This document shows, in pieces, positions 1 to 6,273 of a stretch of DNA of 9,856 nucleotides. Within the stretch, counting starts at the first letter, position 1. Every line of letters begins with the position of its first letter. The notes beneath the pieces are model-generated. The model made no database searches and was not told the DNA's origin. It worked only from the letters and a program-made list of their open reading frames with translations. The stretch lies in contig JAWLGN010000207.1 in assembly GCA_041685075.1 (NCBI GenBank), forward strand, positions 1 to 9,856, read 5' to 3'. The stretch is from JAMCRM01 sp041685075. GTDB taxonomy: Bacteria > Acidobacteriota > Terriglobia > Bryobacterales > Bryobacteraceae. The translations under genes and the position numbers were made by a program.

Positions 1-486
1 CGCCAGAATCTCGTGCAGCCGTCCCGGCCGCTGCGCCCACTGGATGATGCCGAAGGACAGCCCGCAGCGGTCCGTGTTCAGGTTCAGGCAGTCGAAGCGC
101 CCGCCGGACTCGCTCAGCGCCGCCAGGCACATCACCCCCAGCAGCGGAGTCCATTCGAAATTCAGTACTTGGGTCAAATAGCAGCGGTTGGCCAGCGGCG
201 TGGCCGGCTCGCGCGTGAGCAGGTTGCCCAACAGCGCGCAGTCCACCCGCGCCTCCTCCCCCAGCCCCGCCTGCGCCCTGTAGGCCAGGACAGACTGCCG
301 GGTCAGCGGCCCGAACGTCCCGTAGGAGCTGTGGCGCATGTCCGGCAGCCGGGTAAACCCGTGGCTGCGCAGCAACTCCTGGACCGCCCCCACTGCCGCC
401 CGGTCGCCATCCCCGGGAACTATAGCCGGCACCCCCACTTTGGCGGCCAGCAGATCGTCAATTCGCGCAATACCGGTTTTCGACAT
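1..486 (-). CDS. Peptidoglycan-binding, lysozyme-like domain protein (partial, C-terminus beyond window)
   Basis: Reading leftwards from an ATG at 486, the frame stays open for 162 codons to the window edge, so the C-terminus is missing. Residues about 27-75 look like a PG_binding_1 repeat: a helix with VGAVQELL, then YGTFGPLTRQSVLAYRAQAG, the usual signature of a domain that binds cell-wall glycan peptides. Residues about 104-162 contain LSESGGRFDCLNLN followed by GLSFGIIQWAQ. This resembles the catalytic region of lysozyme/chitosanase-like hydrolases, in which a Glu (here probably E126) precedes a G-x-S-x-G-I-x-Q strand. The likely role is binding and perhaps cleaving peptidoglycan or a related glycan. 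No signal peptide or membrane segment is visible, so its route to the wall is unclear. The start is supported by a GGAGG site 7 nt upstream. It lies 116 bp downstream of the 603-1097 gene on the same strand and could be co-transcribed. The fold call is by motif resemblance only. Confidence 0.75.
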   Translation of the reverse strand, partial: MSKTGIARIDDLLAAKVGVPAIVPGDGDRAAVGAVQELLRSHGFTRLPDMRHSSYGTFGPLTRQSVLAYRAQAGLGEEARVDCALLGNLLTREPATPLANRCYLTQVLNFEWTPLLGVMCLAALSESGGRFDCLNLNTDRCGLSFGIIQWAQRPGRLHEILA

Positions 487-493
487 CTTTGTC

Positions 494-498
494 CCTCC
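494..498 (-). promoter_or_regulatory. Ribosome binding site for the 1-486 gene
   Basis: On the minus strand GGAGG sits 7 nt before the ATG at 486 and fixes that start. The 487-602 gap shows no convincing promoter and no hairpin followed by a T-run. Confidence 0.75.
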
Positions 499-602
499 GA
501 TTTGAGGATTACCACCGGCGGCGGCGTATTTTCCCCTCTGATCTCGACAAAATCCCGTGTTTGGAACGACTTGGCGGCGCTTCCCGGCTGGTGACCGCGC
601 GT

Positions 603-1097
603 TTACTGCGGCTCGAACAGGCTGATCTGCTCCTTTGGCACCGCCCGCGGCCGGGTCTTGCGCGCGCGCAACGGGCTGCCTACCACCCCCAGCACCTGCA
701 ACTCCGCCAGTGCCGCCTTGGGCACAAACACCCTCTGGTTGTTCGAATAAGGCTCCGGAGGCGTCACCGTGAACCCGTAGGGCTCGATTTGCAGGAGATT
801 ATTCGGCAGAATGCCGTCCATCACGTCCTGGTCCCGGAACTTCATCCGCACCCACAATCCGTCCATTTTCGGACGGGTATTGAACACCCGAGCCTCCCCG
901 GAAGGCGCCCCAGCCTCGAAATCCTTTACGAAATGAACGGATTTCACTTCGTTATACGGAAGAATGGCAAAACTGCCGTCCGTTGTCAGCAATTCCACTC
1001 CGTTCGGCCGCAGGTAGACCCCGGGATTGACATACCCCGCCATCGATTCCCGCTCGAACCGGCGGACCATGACCTTCTTCGTGGTGGAACTGGCCAA
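603..1097 (-). CDS. Conserved hypothetical protein with C-terminal clamp-binding-like motif (TTG start)
   Basis: A 164-residue protein if translation begins at TTG 1097. That start is preferred because AAGGGAG lies 4 nt upstream and it keeps a KKVMVRRFERE segment that flows into the core. The alternative ATG at 1070 gives 155 residues and has only a poorly spaced AAGAAGG. An open frame continues up to 1217 but would run through the promoter region and into xer, so it is not used. The core (about residues 10-70, including GYVNPGVYLRPNGVELL and ILPYNEVKSVHFVKDFE) alternates hydrophobic residues like a small beta-barrel. A second part to about residue 140 continues this pattern. The tail (141-164) is basic and probably disordered, ending QISLFEPQ. 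Q157-F161 (QISLF) fits the sliding-clamp-binding pentapeptide QL(S/D)LF. There are no membrane segments, so it is probably cytoplasmic. It resembles proteins of unknown function I associate with Acidobacteriota, but I cannot name the family with certainty. It is divergent from the recombinase gene. Confidence 0.8.
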   Translation of the reverse strand: MASSTTKKVMVRRFERESMAGYVNPGVYLRPNGVELLTTDGSFAILPYNEVKSVHFVKDFEAGAPSGEARVFNTRPKMDGLWVRMKFRDQDVMDGILPNNLLQIEPYGFTVTPPEPYSNNQRVFVPKAALAELQVLGVVGSPLRARKTRPRAVPKEQISLFEPQ

Positions 1098-1101
1098 CGG
1101 A

Positions 1102-1108
1102 CTCCCTT
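1102..1108 (-). promoter_or_regulatory. Ribosome binding site favouring TTG 1097
   Basis: AAGGGAG on the minus strand lies 4 nt before TTG 1097. The spacing is slightly short but better than the 2-nt spacing of AAGAAGG before ATG 1070. This site decides the start choice for the small hypothetical gene. Confidence 0.55.
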
Positions 1109-1121
1109 TTAACAGCGGCGC

Positions 1122-1151
1122 TTCACTATGTTTCGGGACGTATTGTATCAT
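1122..1151 (+). promoter_or_regulatory. Candidate sigma70-type promoter for the xer gene
   Basis: TTCACT (1122-1127, four of six matches to TTGACA) and TATCAT (1146-1151, five of six matches to TATAAT) are separated by 18 bp. Transcription would begin near 1158, only a few bases before the ATG at 1161, implying a leaderless or nearly leaderless message. This agrees with the lack of a ribosome binding site before that ATG. Identified by eye only. Confidence 0.45.
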
Positions 1152-1170
1152 CGTCTCGTAATGACCGGAA
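1142..1170 (-). promoter_or_regulatory. Candidate promoter for the 603-1097 gene
   Basis: On the minus strand TACAAT (1147-1142) is a five-of-six match to a -10 box. The hexamer 17 bp further upstream, TTCCGG (1170-1165), is a poor -35. Transcription would start near 1135, giving a leader of about 40 nt to TTG 1097. The -10 overlaps the forward-strand -10 of the xer promoter. Confidence 0.35.
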
Positions 1171-2066
1171 CGGCGCCTGTTCAACCTCTGGCCAACCACG
1201 CGGCGGCGTTTCTTCACTACTGCAGGCTGGAAAAGGGCTTATCCGTCAATACTTTAGATGCCTACGGGCGCGACCTTCGGTCATTTGCCGGATTCGCCCG
1301 CCCGGCCCCCGGGTCCATCCCGGATGCCGGCGCGCTGCGCGCCTGGGTTGACCACCTCTACCGTTCGGGTCTTGCCAGCCGCTCCATCGCCCGGCGCATC
1401 ACCACCCTCAGGAACTTCTACCGTTTTCTGCTGCGGGAGGGTCATATCGCCACCGACCCCACCGAGCACCTGGGCTCTCCCCGGCAGTGGCAATCCATCC
1501 CCAAGTTCCTCAATCTGGAGGACATAGAGCGCCTGGTGCGGGCTCCCGAGGGTGAGGGCCCGGTGGCCCTGCGGGACCGCGCCATGCTGGAGCTGCTCTA
1601 CGCCACCGGCCTGCGCGTCTCCGAGCTGTGCAAGGTCGGGCTGAACGATCTGGACTTCGAAATGGCTGTCCTGCGGGTCACCGGGAAGGGCAACAAGCAG
1701 CGCCTCGTCCCCGTGGGCCGGTCGGCCGTTCAGGCCGTGCAGCGTTATCGTGAAGCCGGGCGCCCCGCTCTCCTCAAGGGGCGCGCCAGCCGGTTTCTTT
1801 TTGTGACTGCCCGCGGCGGCGCCCTCACCCGCCAGGCATTCTGGAAATTACTGGCAAAATACGGCCGGAAGACCGGCATTTTCCGCGGGCTGAGCCCGCA
1901 CGTCATTCGCCACAGCTTCGCTACCCATCTGCTGGAGCGCGGGGCGGATTTACGCAGCGTTCAAACCATGCTGGGACACGCCGATATCTCGACCACCCAA
2001 ATTTACACCCACGTCATGCGGTCGAGGTTGCGGCGCACCCTGGACAAGCATCACCCCCGTGCCTGA
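1161..2066 (+). CDS. xerD: Tyrosine recombinase XerC/XerD family
   Basis: A complete 301-residue protein, the usual length for XerC/XerD. These site-specific recombinases cut and rejoin DNA at dif sites near the replication terminus to resolve chromosome dimers. The N-terminal SAM-like core-binding domain (about 8-100) includes LEKGLSVNTLDAYGRDLRSF and a second helix set ending NFYRFLLREG. The catalytic domain (about 112-295) keeps all six active-site residues: R152 in TGLRVSEL, K176 in GKGNKQR, H247 and R250 in SPHVIRHSFATHLLERGA, H273 in MLGHADISTTQ, and the nucleophile Y282 in IYTHV. The frame is also open back to ATG 1128, but that extension overlaps the promoter region, and the protein beginning MTGTAPVQPL at 1161 matches family N-termini better. 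No Shine-Dalgarno precedes it, consistent with leaderless translation. XerC, XerD and a single-recombinase system cannot be told apart from sequence alone. No dif-like site was seen. Confidence 0.93.
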   Translation: MTGTAPVQPLANHAAAFLHYCRLEKGLSVNTLDAYGRDLRSFAGFARPAPGSIPDAGALRAWVDHLYRSGLASRSIARRITTLRNFYRFLLREGHIATDPTEHLGSPRQWQSIPKFLNLEDIERLVRAPEGEGPVALRDRAMLELLYATGLRVSELCKVGLNDLDFEMAVLRVTGKGNKQRLVPVGRSAVQAVQRYREAGRPALLKGRASRFLFVTARGGALTRQAFWKLLAKYGRKTGIFRGLSPHVIRHSFATHLLERGADLRSVQTMLGHADISTTQIYTHVMRSRLRRTLDKHHPRA

Positions 2067-2068
2067 TA

Positions 2069-2078
2069 CCCGGCCGGG
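2069..2078. repeat. Short perfect palindrome after xer
   Basis: CCCGGCCGGG is self-complementary and is followed by AAAAA, in the 48-bp gap between the recombinase and the nucleotidyltransferase. With no loop and no T-run it is unlikely to be an intrinsic terminator on the plus strand. It may be chance in GC-rich DNA. Confidence 0.3.
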
Positions 2079-2114
2079 AAAAACGATCTCGATCGATGTA
2101 GCCGAGAGCATGCC

Positions 2115-3434
2115 ATGAGCGACTACATGTTTATGCTGGAGAACCACCTGAGCGCGGAACAGAACCGCGTGGTGGAGGAGGTGCAGCACGCCGCGGGCCG
2201 CATTGGCGTCAACCTGTTTCTCGCCGGCGGCGCCATGCGCGATATGCTGGGCGGATTCCAGGTACGCGACCTGGAATTTTGCGTCGAGGGCGATGCCCTG
2301 GAGCTGTCTCGAATCCTGGCCGCCGAAGCCGGCGCCCTCATCCTTTCAACCCACCAGGACCGCCGCGCCGCCGATCTCGTCTTCCTCGTCGGCGTCGCCG
2401 CGCAGGTTGCCATGACGCGCGTCGAACGCTACGCTAAATCCGGCGCCCCCCCCACCATCACCCCCGCCACCATCCAGGAGGACCTGCGCTCACGCGACTT
2501 CAGCATCAACGCCATCGCCCTCTCGCTGAACCGGGCCTCCCGCGGCCTGCTGCTCGACCCCAATAACGGCCTCGCGGACCTGGAGCGCCGGGAAATCCGC
2601 ACGCTCTATCCCTACGCCTTTCACGACGACCCCACCCGCATGCTGCGCCTGGTGCGGCTGCGCACGCGCCTGGAGTTCACCGTCGAGGAGCGCACCGCTG
2701 CGCAGTATGCCGGCGCGCTCGAGGCCGGTTGCGCCGCCGCCATCTCCGGCCGTGCGCTGCTGGAAGAACTCGAAGCCATCGCCGAGGAGTCCAATCCCGC
2801 TGAAGTCGTCCGGGCGCTCGACGCCGAGGGCCTCCTCACTCTCTTCTCCCCGGCCCTCACCGGGCCCAAGCTCAACTTTGCCGGCCTCGCCCGCCTGGAA
2901 AGGGCGCGCCGCATCTTTCCCCAGAGCGAAACTCCTCGCGGCGCAGGCATGGGACCCTTCCTCCATGCCCTCACCGAGAAGCTCACCCCGCGCGAAAAGG
3001 CCGAACTGATACGCACAACCGGGATGACCCGCGCGGAGACCGCCGCCTGGCGCAAGCTCGAAGCCCGCGCCCGCAAACTGGAGGAGGCCCTCAGATCGGC
3101 GGGGGTGCGCAAACCCTCCCAGGTCTACCAGGTTCTCTCCCGAGCCGCGGGCGACGAAATTTTCTTTATGCTCTACAGGACTCCCTATAAACCCGTGCAG
3201 GAACGTGTGAAGAATTATTTCCAGAAATATCTGCCCCAGGCGCGGCAGTTGAGCGAGGAAGACCTGGCGGACATTGGCGCCGCTCCCGGCACTCCGAAGT
3301 TCGAGAAGAAGCGGCTTGAGCTGCTCGCCGCCCGGTTGGACCGCCGCGTCCGGAAGCCCGCCGCCGCTATGGCCGCCGCCACCGCCGCCGGCCGCGGCGC
3401 CGGCGCACGCGGCAGGGGGAGCGCCAATGCCTGA
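2115..3434 (+). CDS. CCA tRNA nucleotidyltransferase / poly(A) polymerase family protein
   Basis: A 439-residue class II polymerase-beta-type nucleotidyltransferase. The family adds CCA to tRNA 3' ends or poly(A) tails to RNA. The head domain (about 30-140) has LFLAGGAMRDMLGG (35-47, nucleotide-binding GG and RD), RDLEF (51-55, the metal-binding strand), RVERYAKSGAPPT (102-114) and RSRDFSINAIAL (125-136). The neck has DDPTRMLRLVRLRTRLEF (171-188), the base-selecting DDxxR motif. ISGRALLEELEAI (210-222) begins the helical body. Two oddities: the metal-binding DxD is D52-L-E54, and the position usually acidic before the TR motif appears to be Q97. Residues 412-439 are an Ala/Gly/Arg-rich low-complexity tail. 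ATG 2115 was chosen because MSDYMFMLENHLS continues smoothly into the domain. The ribosome site is weak, and ATG 2127 or 2133 are alternatives. It is 48 bp after xer and overlaps the next gene. The exact activity (CCA, A-adding or poly(A)) is not determinable here. Confidence 0.85.
   Translation: MSDYMFMLENHLSAEQNRVVEEVQHAAGRIGVNLFLAGGAMRDMLGGFQVRDLEFCVEGDALELSRILAAEAGALILSTHQDRRAADLVFLVGVAAQVAMTRVERYAKSGAPPTITPATIQEDLRSRDFSINAIALSLNRASRGLLLDPNNGLADLERREIRTLYPYAFHDDPTRMLRLVRLRTRLEFTVEERTAAQYAGALEAGCAAAISGRALLEELEAIAEESNPAEVVRALDAEGLLTLFSPALTGPKLNFAGLARLERARRIFPQSETPRGAGMGPFLHALTEKLTPREKAELIRTTGMTRAETAAWRKLEARARKLEEALRSAGVRKPSQVYQVLSRAAGDEIFFMLYRTPYKPVQERVKNYFQKYLPQARQLSEEDLADIGAAPGTPKFEKKRLELLAARLDRRVRKPAAAMAAATAAGRGAGARGRGSANA
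3414..3421 (+). promoter_or_regulatory. Ribosome binding site for the oxidoreductase
   Basis: AGGGGGAG ends 5 nt before ATG 3427, inside the end of the nucleotidyltransferase gene. It selects this start over the longer open frame reaching back to 3274 and suggests translational coupling. Confidence 0.8.
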
Positions 3435-4578
3435 ACCCCTGCGGATAGGCATCGCCGGCGCCGGATTCGCCGCCCGGTTTCACCTGGAAAACTTTCCACC
3501 CTCCGCGCAGGTCGTGGGGGTCACCTCGGCCCGTGCCGAAAGCCGCGAGGCGTTCGCCTCCGCCCACGGAATCCGCGCCTTCTCTTCCGTCGAAGAGATG
3601 CTGCCGGAAATCGACGTGCTCGATATCTGCACCCCGCCGTCCTCCCACATGGAGTACATGCTGGCGGCGGCGCGCGCCCGCCGGCACATCATCGTCGAGA
3701 AGCCTCTGCACGGCTTCTACGGCTCCCCGGAGACCCACACCAAGCAGCAGATGCTGGATGCCGTGGTGGAGGAGTGCCGCGCCCTGCGCGCCGCCATCGC
3801 CGAAGCCGGCGTCGGGCTGGGCTACGCCGAAAACTTCGTCTACGCGCCTTCCGTGCAGAAGGAGCGCGAAATCGTCGAAAAGACCCGCGCCATGATCCTG
3901 CGGATGGTGGCCGAAGAATCCCACAACGGCTCCCACTCCCCGGTCTACGGCATCTGGAGCGAGCAGGGCGGCGGCTCCCTCATCGGCAAGGGCTGCCATC
4001 CGCTGGGCGCCGTGCTCTATCTCAAGCGCAAGGAGGGCTTGGCACGCCTGGGCCGTCCCATTCGCCCCGTGGCCGTTTCCGCCCGCACCCACTCCATCAC
4101 CCGGCTGCCCGGCTACGAAGACCGCGGCTTCATCCGCACCACCTACCAGGACACCGAAGACTACGCCTTCATGCACGTTGTCTTCGATGGCGGCACCGTG
4201 GCCGACGTCCTCACCTCCGAACTGGTGCTGGGCGGCATCTACGACTTCGTCGAAGTCTTCGCCAACAACCATCGCACGCGCTGTCGCATGAGCCCGGTCA
4301 ACGTGGTGGATGTCTATAATCCCAGCCACGAGCAGATGAAGGACCTCTACCTGGTGGAGAAGATCACCACCAACGAAGGCTGGATTCCCGCATCGCCCGA
4401 GGAGGGCTGGAGCCTCGGCTACGGCCGCGAGCTGCGCGATTTTGTCGAAGCCATCGCCGTGGGCCGACCGCCCGAGAGCGATCTGGACCTGGCCATCGAT
4501 ACCACCCTGGCCATCTACGCCGGCTACGTATCGGCCGATGAGAAGGGCAGGGAAGTGGAAGTGCCCCGCATCGCCTGA
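3427..4578 (+). CDS. Gfo/Idh/MocA family NAD(P)-dependent oxidoreductase
   Basis: A 383-residue protein of the glucose-fructose oxidoreductase/inositol dehydrogenase/MocA family, which oxidises or reduces sugars, cyclitols and related compounds with NAD(P). The N-terminal Rossmann fold starts IGIAGAGFAARFH (7-19, the GxGxxA dinucleotide loop). It continues through DVLDICTPPSSH (63-74) and VEKPL (90-94), where K92 is the usual catalytic/substrate lysine. The C-terminal alpha/beta domain has GGGSLIGKGCHPLG (181-194). H191 matches the family histidine, but the Asp four residues before it in typical members is G187 here. There is also an apparent insertion of roughly a dozen residues after EKPL (about 95-112). 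The substrate is unknown. The gene overlaps the nucleotidyltransferase by 8 bp and has a strong ribosome binding site, so it is likely co-transcribed. Its cytoplasmic metabolic role has no obvious link to the upstream genes. Confidence 0.9.
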   Translation: MPEPLRIGIAGAGFAARFHLENFPPSAQVVGVTSARAESREAFASAHGIRAFSSVEEMLPEIDVLDICTPPSSHMEYMLAAARARRHIIVEKPLHGFYGSPETHTKQQMLDAVVEECRALRAAIAEAGVGLGYAENFVYAPSVQKEREIVEKTRAMILRMVAEESHNGSHSPVYGIWSEQGGGSLIGKGCHPLGAVLYLKRKEGLARLGRPIRPVAVSARTHSITRLPGYEDRGFIRTTYQDTEDYAFMHVVFDGGTVADVLTSELVLGGIYDFVEVFANNHRTRCRMSPVNVVDVYNPSHEQMKDLYLVEKITTNEGWIPASPEEGWSLGYGRELRDFVEAIAVGRPPESDLDLAIDTTLAIYAGYVSADEKGREVEVPRIA

Positions 4579-4590
4579 TCACCGGATCAG
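4575..4590. repeat. Palindrome spanning two abutting convergent stop codons
   Basis: CTGATC (4575-4580) and GATCAG (4585-4590) are perfect inverted copies around an ACCG loop. The TGA of the oxidoreductase (4576-4578) and the TGA of the minus-strand membrane-protein gene (complement of 4579-4581) both lie inside it with no base between them. A 6-bp stem without a T-run is weak for an intrinsic terminator, but it could act in both directions. Confidence 0.5.
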
Positions 4591-5916
4591 CAGAAAGCGC
4601 TCCACCGCCACCCGCACGCTCTGGTGGAAGGGCCGCGCCCAAAAGCGAACGGTGGCGCGGTTGAACTCGCGCAGCGCGCGCTCGCGCGGTACGCGGAAGC
4701 GCGTGGTTGGCTGGAGGCGTTCGGGCCCCAGCATCAATTCCGGCTGCTCCGGCGCCCGCGTGTCGGCCAGGTAGAGGCTCACCCGCGCGCCCGGCGGCGT
4801 TTCCTCGATGCGCATCTCCAGCGCGATGGCCCGGCAGCAGTCCAGGTTGATCGGTTCGCCGAAATCCTGGTGCGCTTTCATCACTAGCGCGCTCCCGTCG
4901 GTGGTGCGAAACCGCCGTTCCGCGGGGTCGCCGCGCATCGCGTGATACTTTTTCGGCGGCAGCACCGAGGCGCGCTGGAAGGTGTAGTGGCCGGAGAACG
5001 GGATTCCCAACTGGCGCGCCGGCTGCCCGCCGATAAGCGCGCCGCCCGCGGCCATCACCGGAGGGACCAGCACCGCGTACGGCTTCACCTGGGGCCGCAG
5101 GATGACCGCCGGATAAACATCGCCCAGGACGAAGAGAGCTTCCACAATCTCCTCGGGATAGCGGCCCGCGGCTGCCTGCTCGGCCTCATCCTCACTCCTC
5201 CGGTCTCCGCCCACGAGTAGCGTCCTCAGGTAGGCAGCGAAGCTTCCGCCTTCATAACCGCGCTGGAGGTAAGGCGTCAATGCACCCGCGGCGAAAATTA
5301 GCGCCAGGGCCGTGGCCGCTGCCAGGCGCAGCTCTGCTCTCCGCCCGCGGCGTTGCGCCGGCCAGAGCGCCGTCCGGTTCAGCAGCCACGCCAGCAGCGC
5401 CGCGGCGGTTGCGCACAGGGCCGCGGCCGCGCGCCAGTTCCCCGCCGCCGCGACCAGCACCCCGAGTTCCAGCGCTACTGCGGTCCCGACCGACGGCAGC
5501 AGGATACGGCCCGGCTCACCCGGCCCGCCGCGCGCCAACGCCCGTACGGCAGCCACAGCCAATCCGATGGCGATTGCCGCCGCCGCCGGGGCGTTCTGCC
5601 TCAGCAACAGGGCCAGCGGCGGAAACCACGCAGCCGCGCACGCCAGACGCGCGGCTGTCCTCATCGCCTCGCGACTCGACCCGGCGCCAACCGCGCGGCA
5701 CGCCGCGTAGACCGCCACCGCCACGGCGGCGAAAACCGGCAGCGTAGAGCGGAGTGCCAGCGCCCGCAACTGGCCCGGCGAGAGCAGCGCCTCGGGCGCC
5801 GGCAGCAGCACTGCCGTCGATACAAGCCCAACGGTCAGGCCGGCCGCCTGCGGCCACCACCGGGCCATCGGCCATGGCGCTCCTTCGCCTGCCAGGCAAA
5901 ATGCAGGCTCGGACAT
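4579..5916 (-). CDS. Multi-pass membrane protein of unknown function
   Basis: A 445-residue protein I do not recognise. Residues 1-212 are rich in Ala, Leu and Val with about seven hydrophobic stretches (roughly 24-40, 57-77, 88-106, 109-127, 139-158, 162-180, 195-212) separated by short Arg-rich loops, so this half is an integral inner-membrane domain. Residues 213-445 are soluble. They begin TPYLQRGYEGGSFAAYL, pass an acidic stretch (RRSEDEAEQAAAGRYPEE), and end in a probable beta-sandwich with INLDCCRAIALEMRIEE and ARVSLYLADTRAPE, which resembles an extracytoplasmic beta-domain. ATG 5916 (MSEPAFCLAG) was chosen over the upstream ATG at 5976. Its nearest purine-rich sites are badly spaced, and ATG 5868, 11 nt after GAAGGAG, is a real alternative. 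The gene is convergent with the oxidoreductase (abutting stops) and divergent from the receptor gene. Although the opposite strand also has long open frames, the clear membrane pattern supports this reading. Confidence 0.7.
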   Translation of the reverse strand: MSEPAFCLAGEGAPWPMARWWPQAAGLTVGLVSTAVLLPAPEALLSPGQLRALALRSTLPVFAAVAVAVYAACRAVGAGSSREAMRTAARLACAAAWFPPLALLLRQNAPAAAAIAIGLAVAAVRALARGGPGEPGRILLPSVGTAVALELGVLVAAAGNWRAAAALCATAAALLAWLLNRTALWPAQRRGRRAELRLAAATALALIFAAGALTPYLQRGYEGGSFAAYLRTLLVGGDRRSEDEAEQAAAGRYPEEIVEALFVLGDVYPAVILRPQVKPYAVLVPPVMAAGGALIGGQPARQLGIPFSGHYTFQRASVLPPKKYHAMRGDPAERRFRTTDGSALVMKAHQDFGEPINLDCCRAIALEMRIEETPPGARVSLYLADTRAPEQPELMLGPERLQPTTRFRVPRERALREFNRATVRFWARPFHQSVRVAVERFLLIR

Positions 5917-5978
5917 GACCCTATAGACACCCTCTCGTTGCCTCGGGTTCCCGCGCTGCAGCCGCTTGACGCCCACGC

Positions 5979-5992
5979 TTTATTTCAATAAA
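5979..5992. repeat. AT-rich inverted repeat in divergent promoter region
   Basis: TTTATT (5979-5984) and AATAAA (5987-5992) are perfect inverted copies around TC, standing out in GC-rich DNA about 63 bp upstream of ATG 5916. It could be an operator half-site pair or an AT-rich promoter element for the minus-strand gene. No regulator is known. Confidence 0.4.
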
Positions 5993-6267
5993 CTGATTCC
6001 GAATTGCTTCGGGTGAATTCTTATGAGCGGTGTGCATTCAGTCGTATCAACACCGGTGGAGGTTTCGTCCATCTCTATCGCGCTCTCGACTCCAGGTACC
6101 TATATTTCTAAGAACCTGTGTCACGGGTGTGGCAACGGCCATGCCATGGGTCCGCTCCCGGCTGTACATCTGTGCAGCCTGGGCCGCGGATAATCTTCAG
6201 GCGTCTTCGAATAGACAAACGGTCCGATGATTGGCCGGCAAGGCCACCCATTCGGGCCCGCGGAAAA

Positions 6268-6273
6268 AAGGAG
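6268..6273 (+). promoter_or_regulatory. Ribosome binding site for the receptor gene
   Basis: AAGGAG within an A-rich run lies 8 nt before ATG 6282. It rules out the longer open frame from 6231 and places the start exactly before a signal peptide. Confidence 0.85.

Noticed and set aside
13..1112. Plus-strand open frames over the first two minus-strand genes
   Set aside because: Arg/Pro/Gln-rich translations with no protein-like pattern. The minus strand shows a ribosome site and recognisable domains.
2069..2078. Intrinsic terminator after xer
   Set aside because: CCCGGCCGGG has no loop and is followed by A rather than T on the plus strand, so it does not fit an intrinsic terminator there.
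2490..4329. Long minus-strand open frames opposite the nucleotidyltransferase and oxidoreductase genes
   Set aside because: Same antisense artefact of high third-position GC. The plus strand carries clear family motifs.
5280..5991. Plus-strand open frames opposite the membrane protein
   Set aside because: Pro/Arg/Ala-rich with no motifs. The minus strand gives a regular pattern of membrane segments.
6030..6230. Possible 66-residue small protein in the intergenic region
   Set aside because: No ribosome binding site and no recognisable pattern; Met start is near chance frequency for this length.
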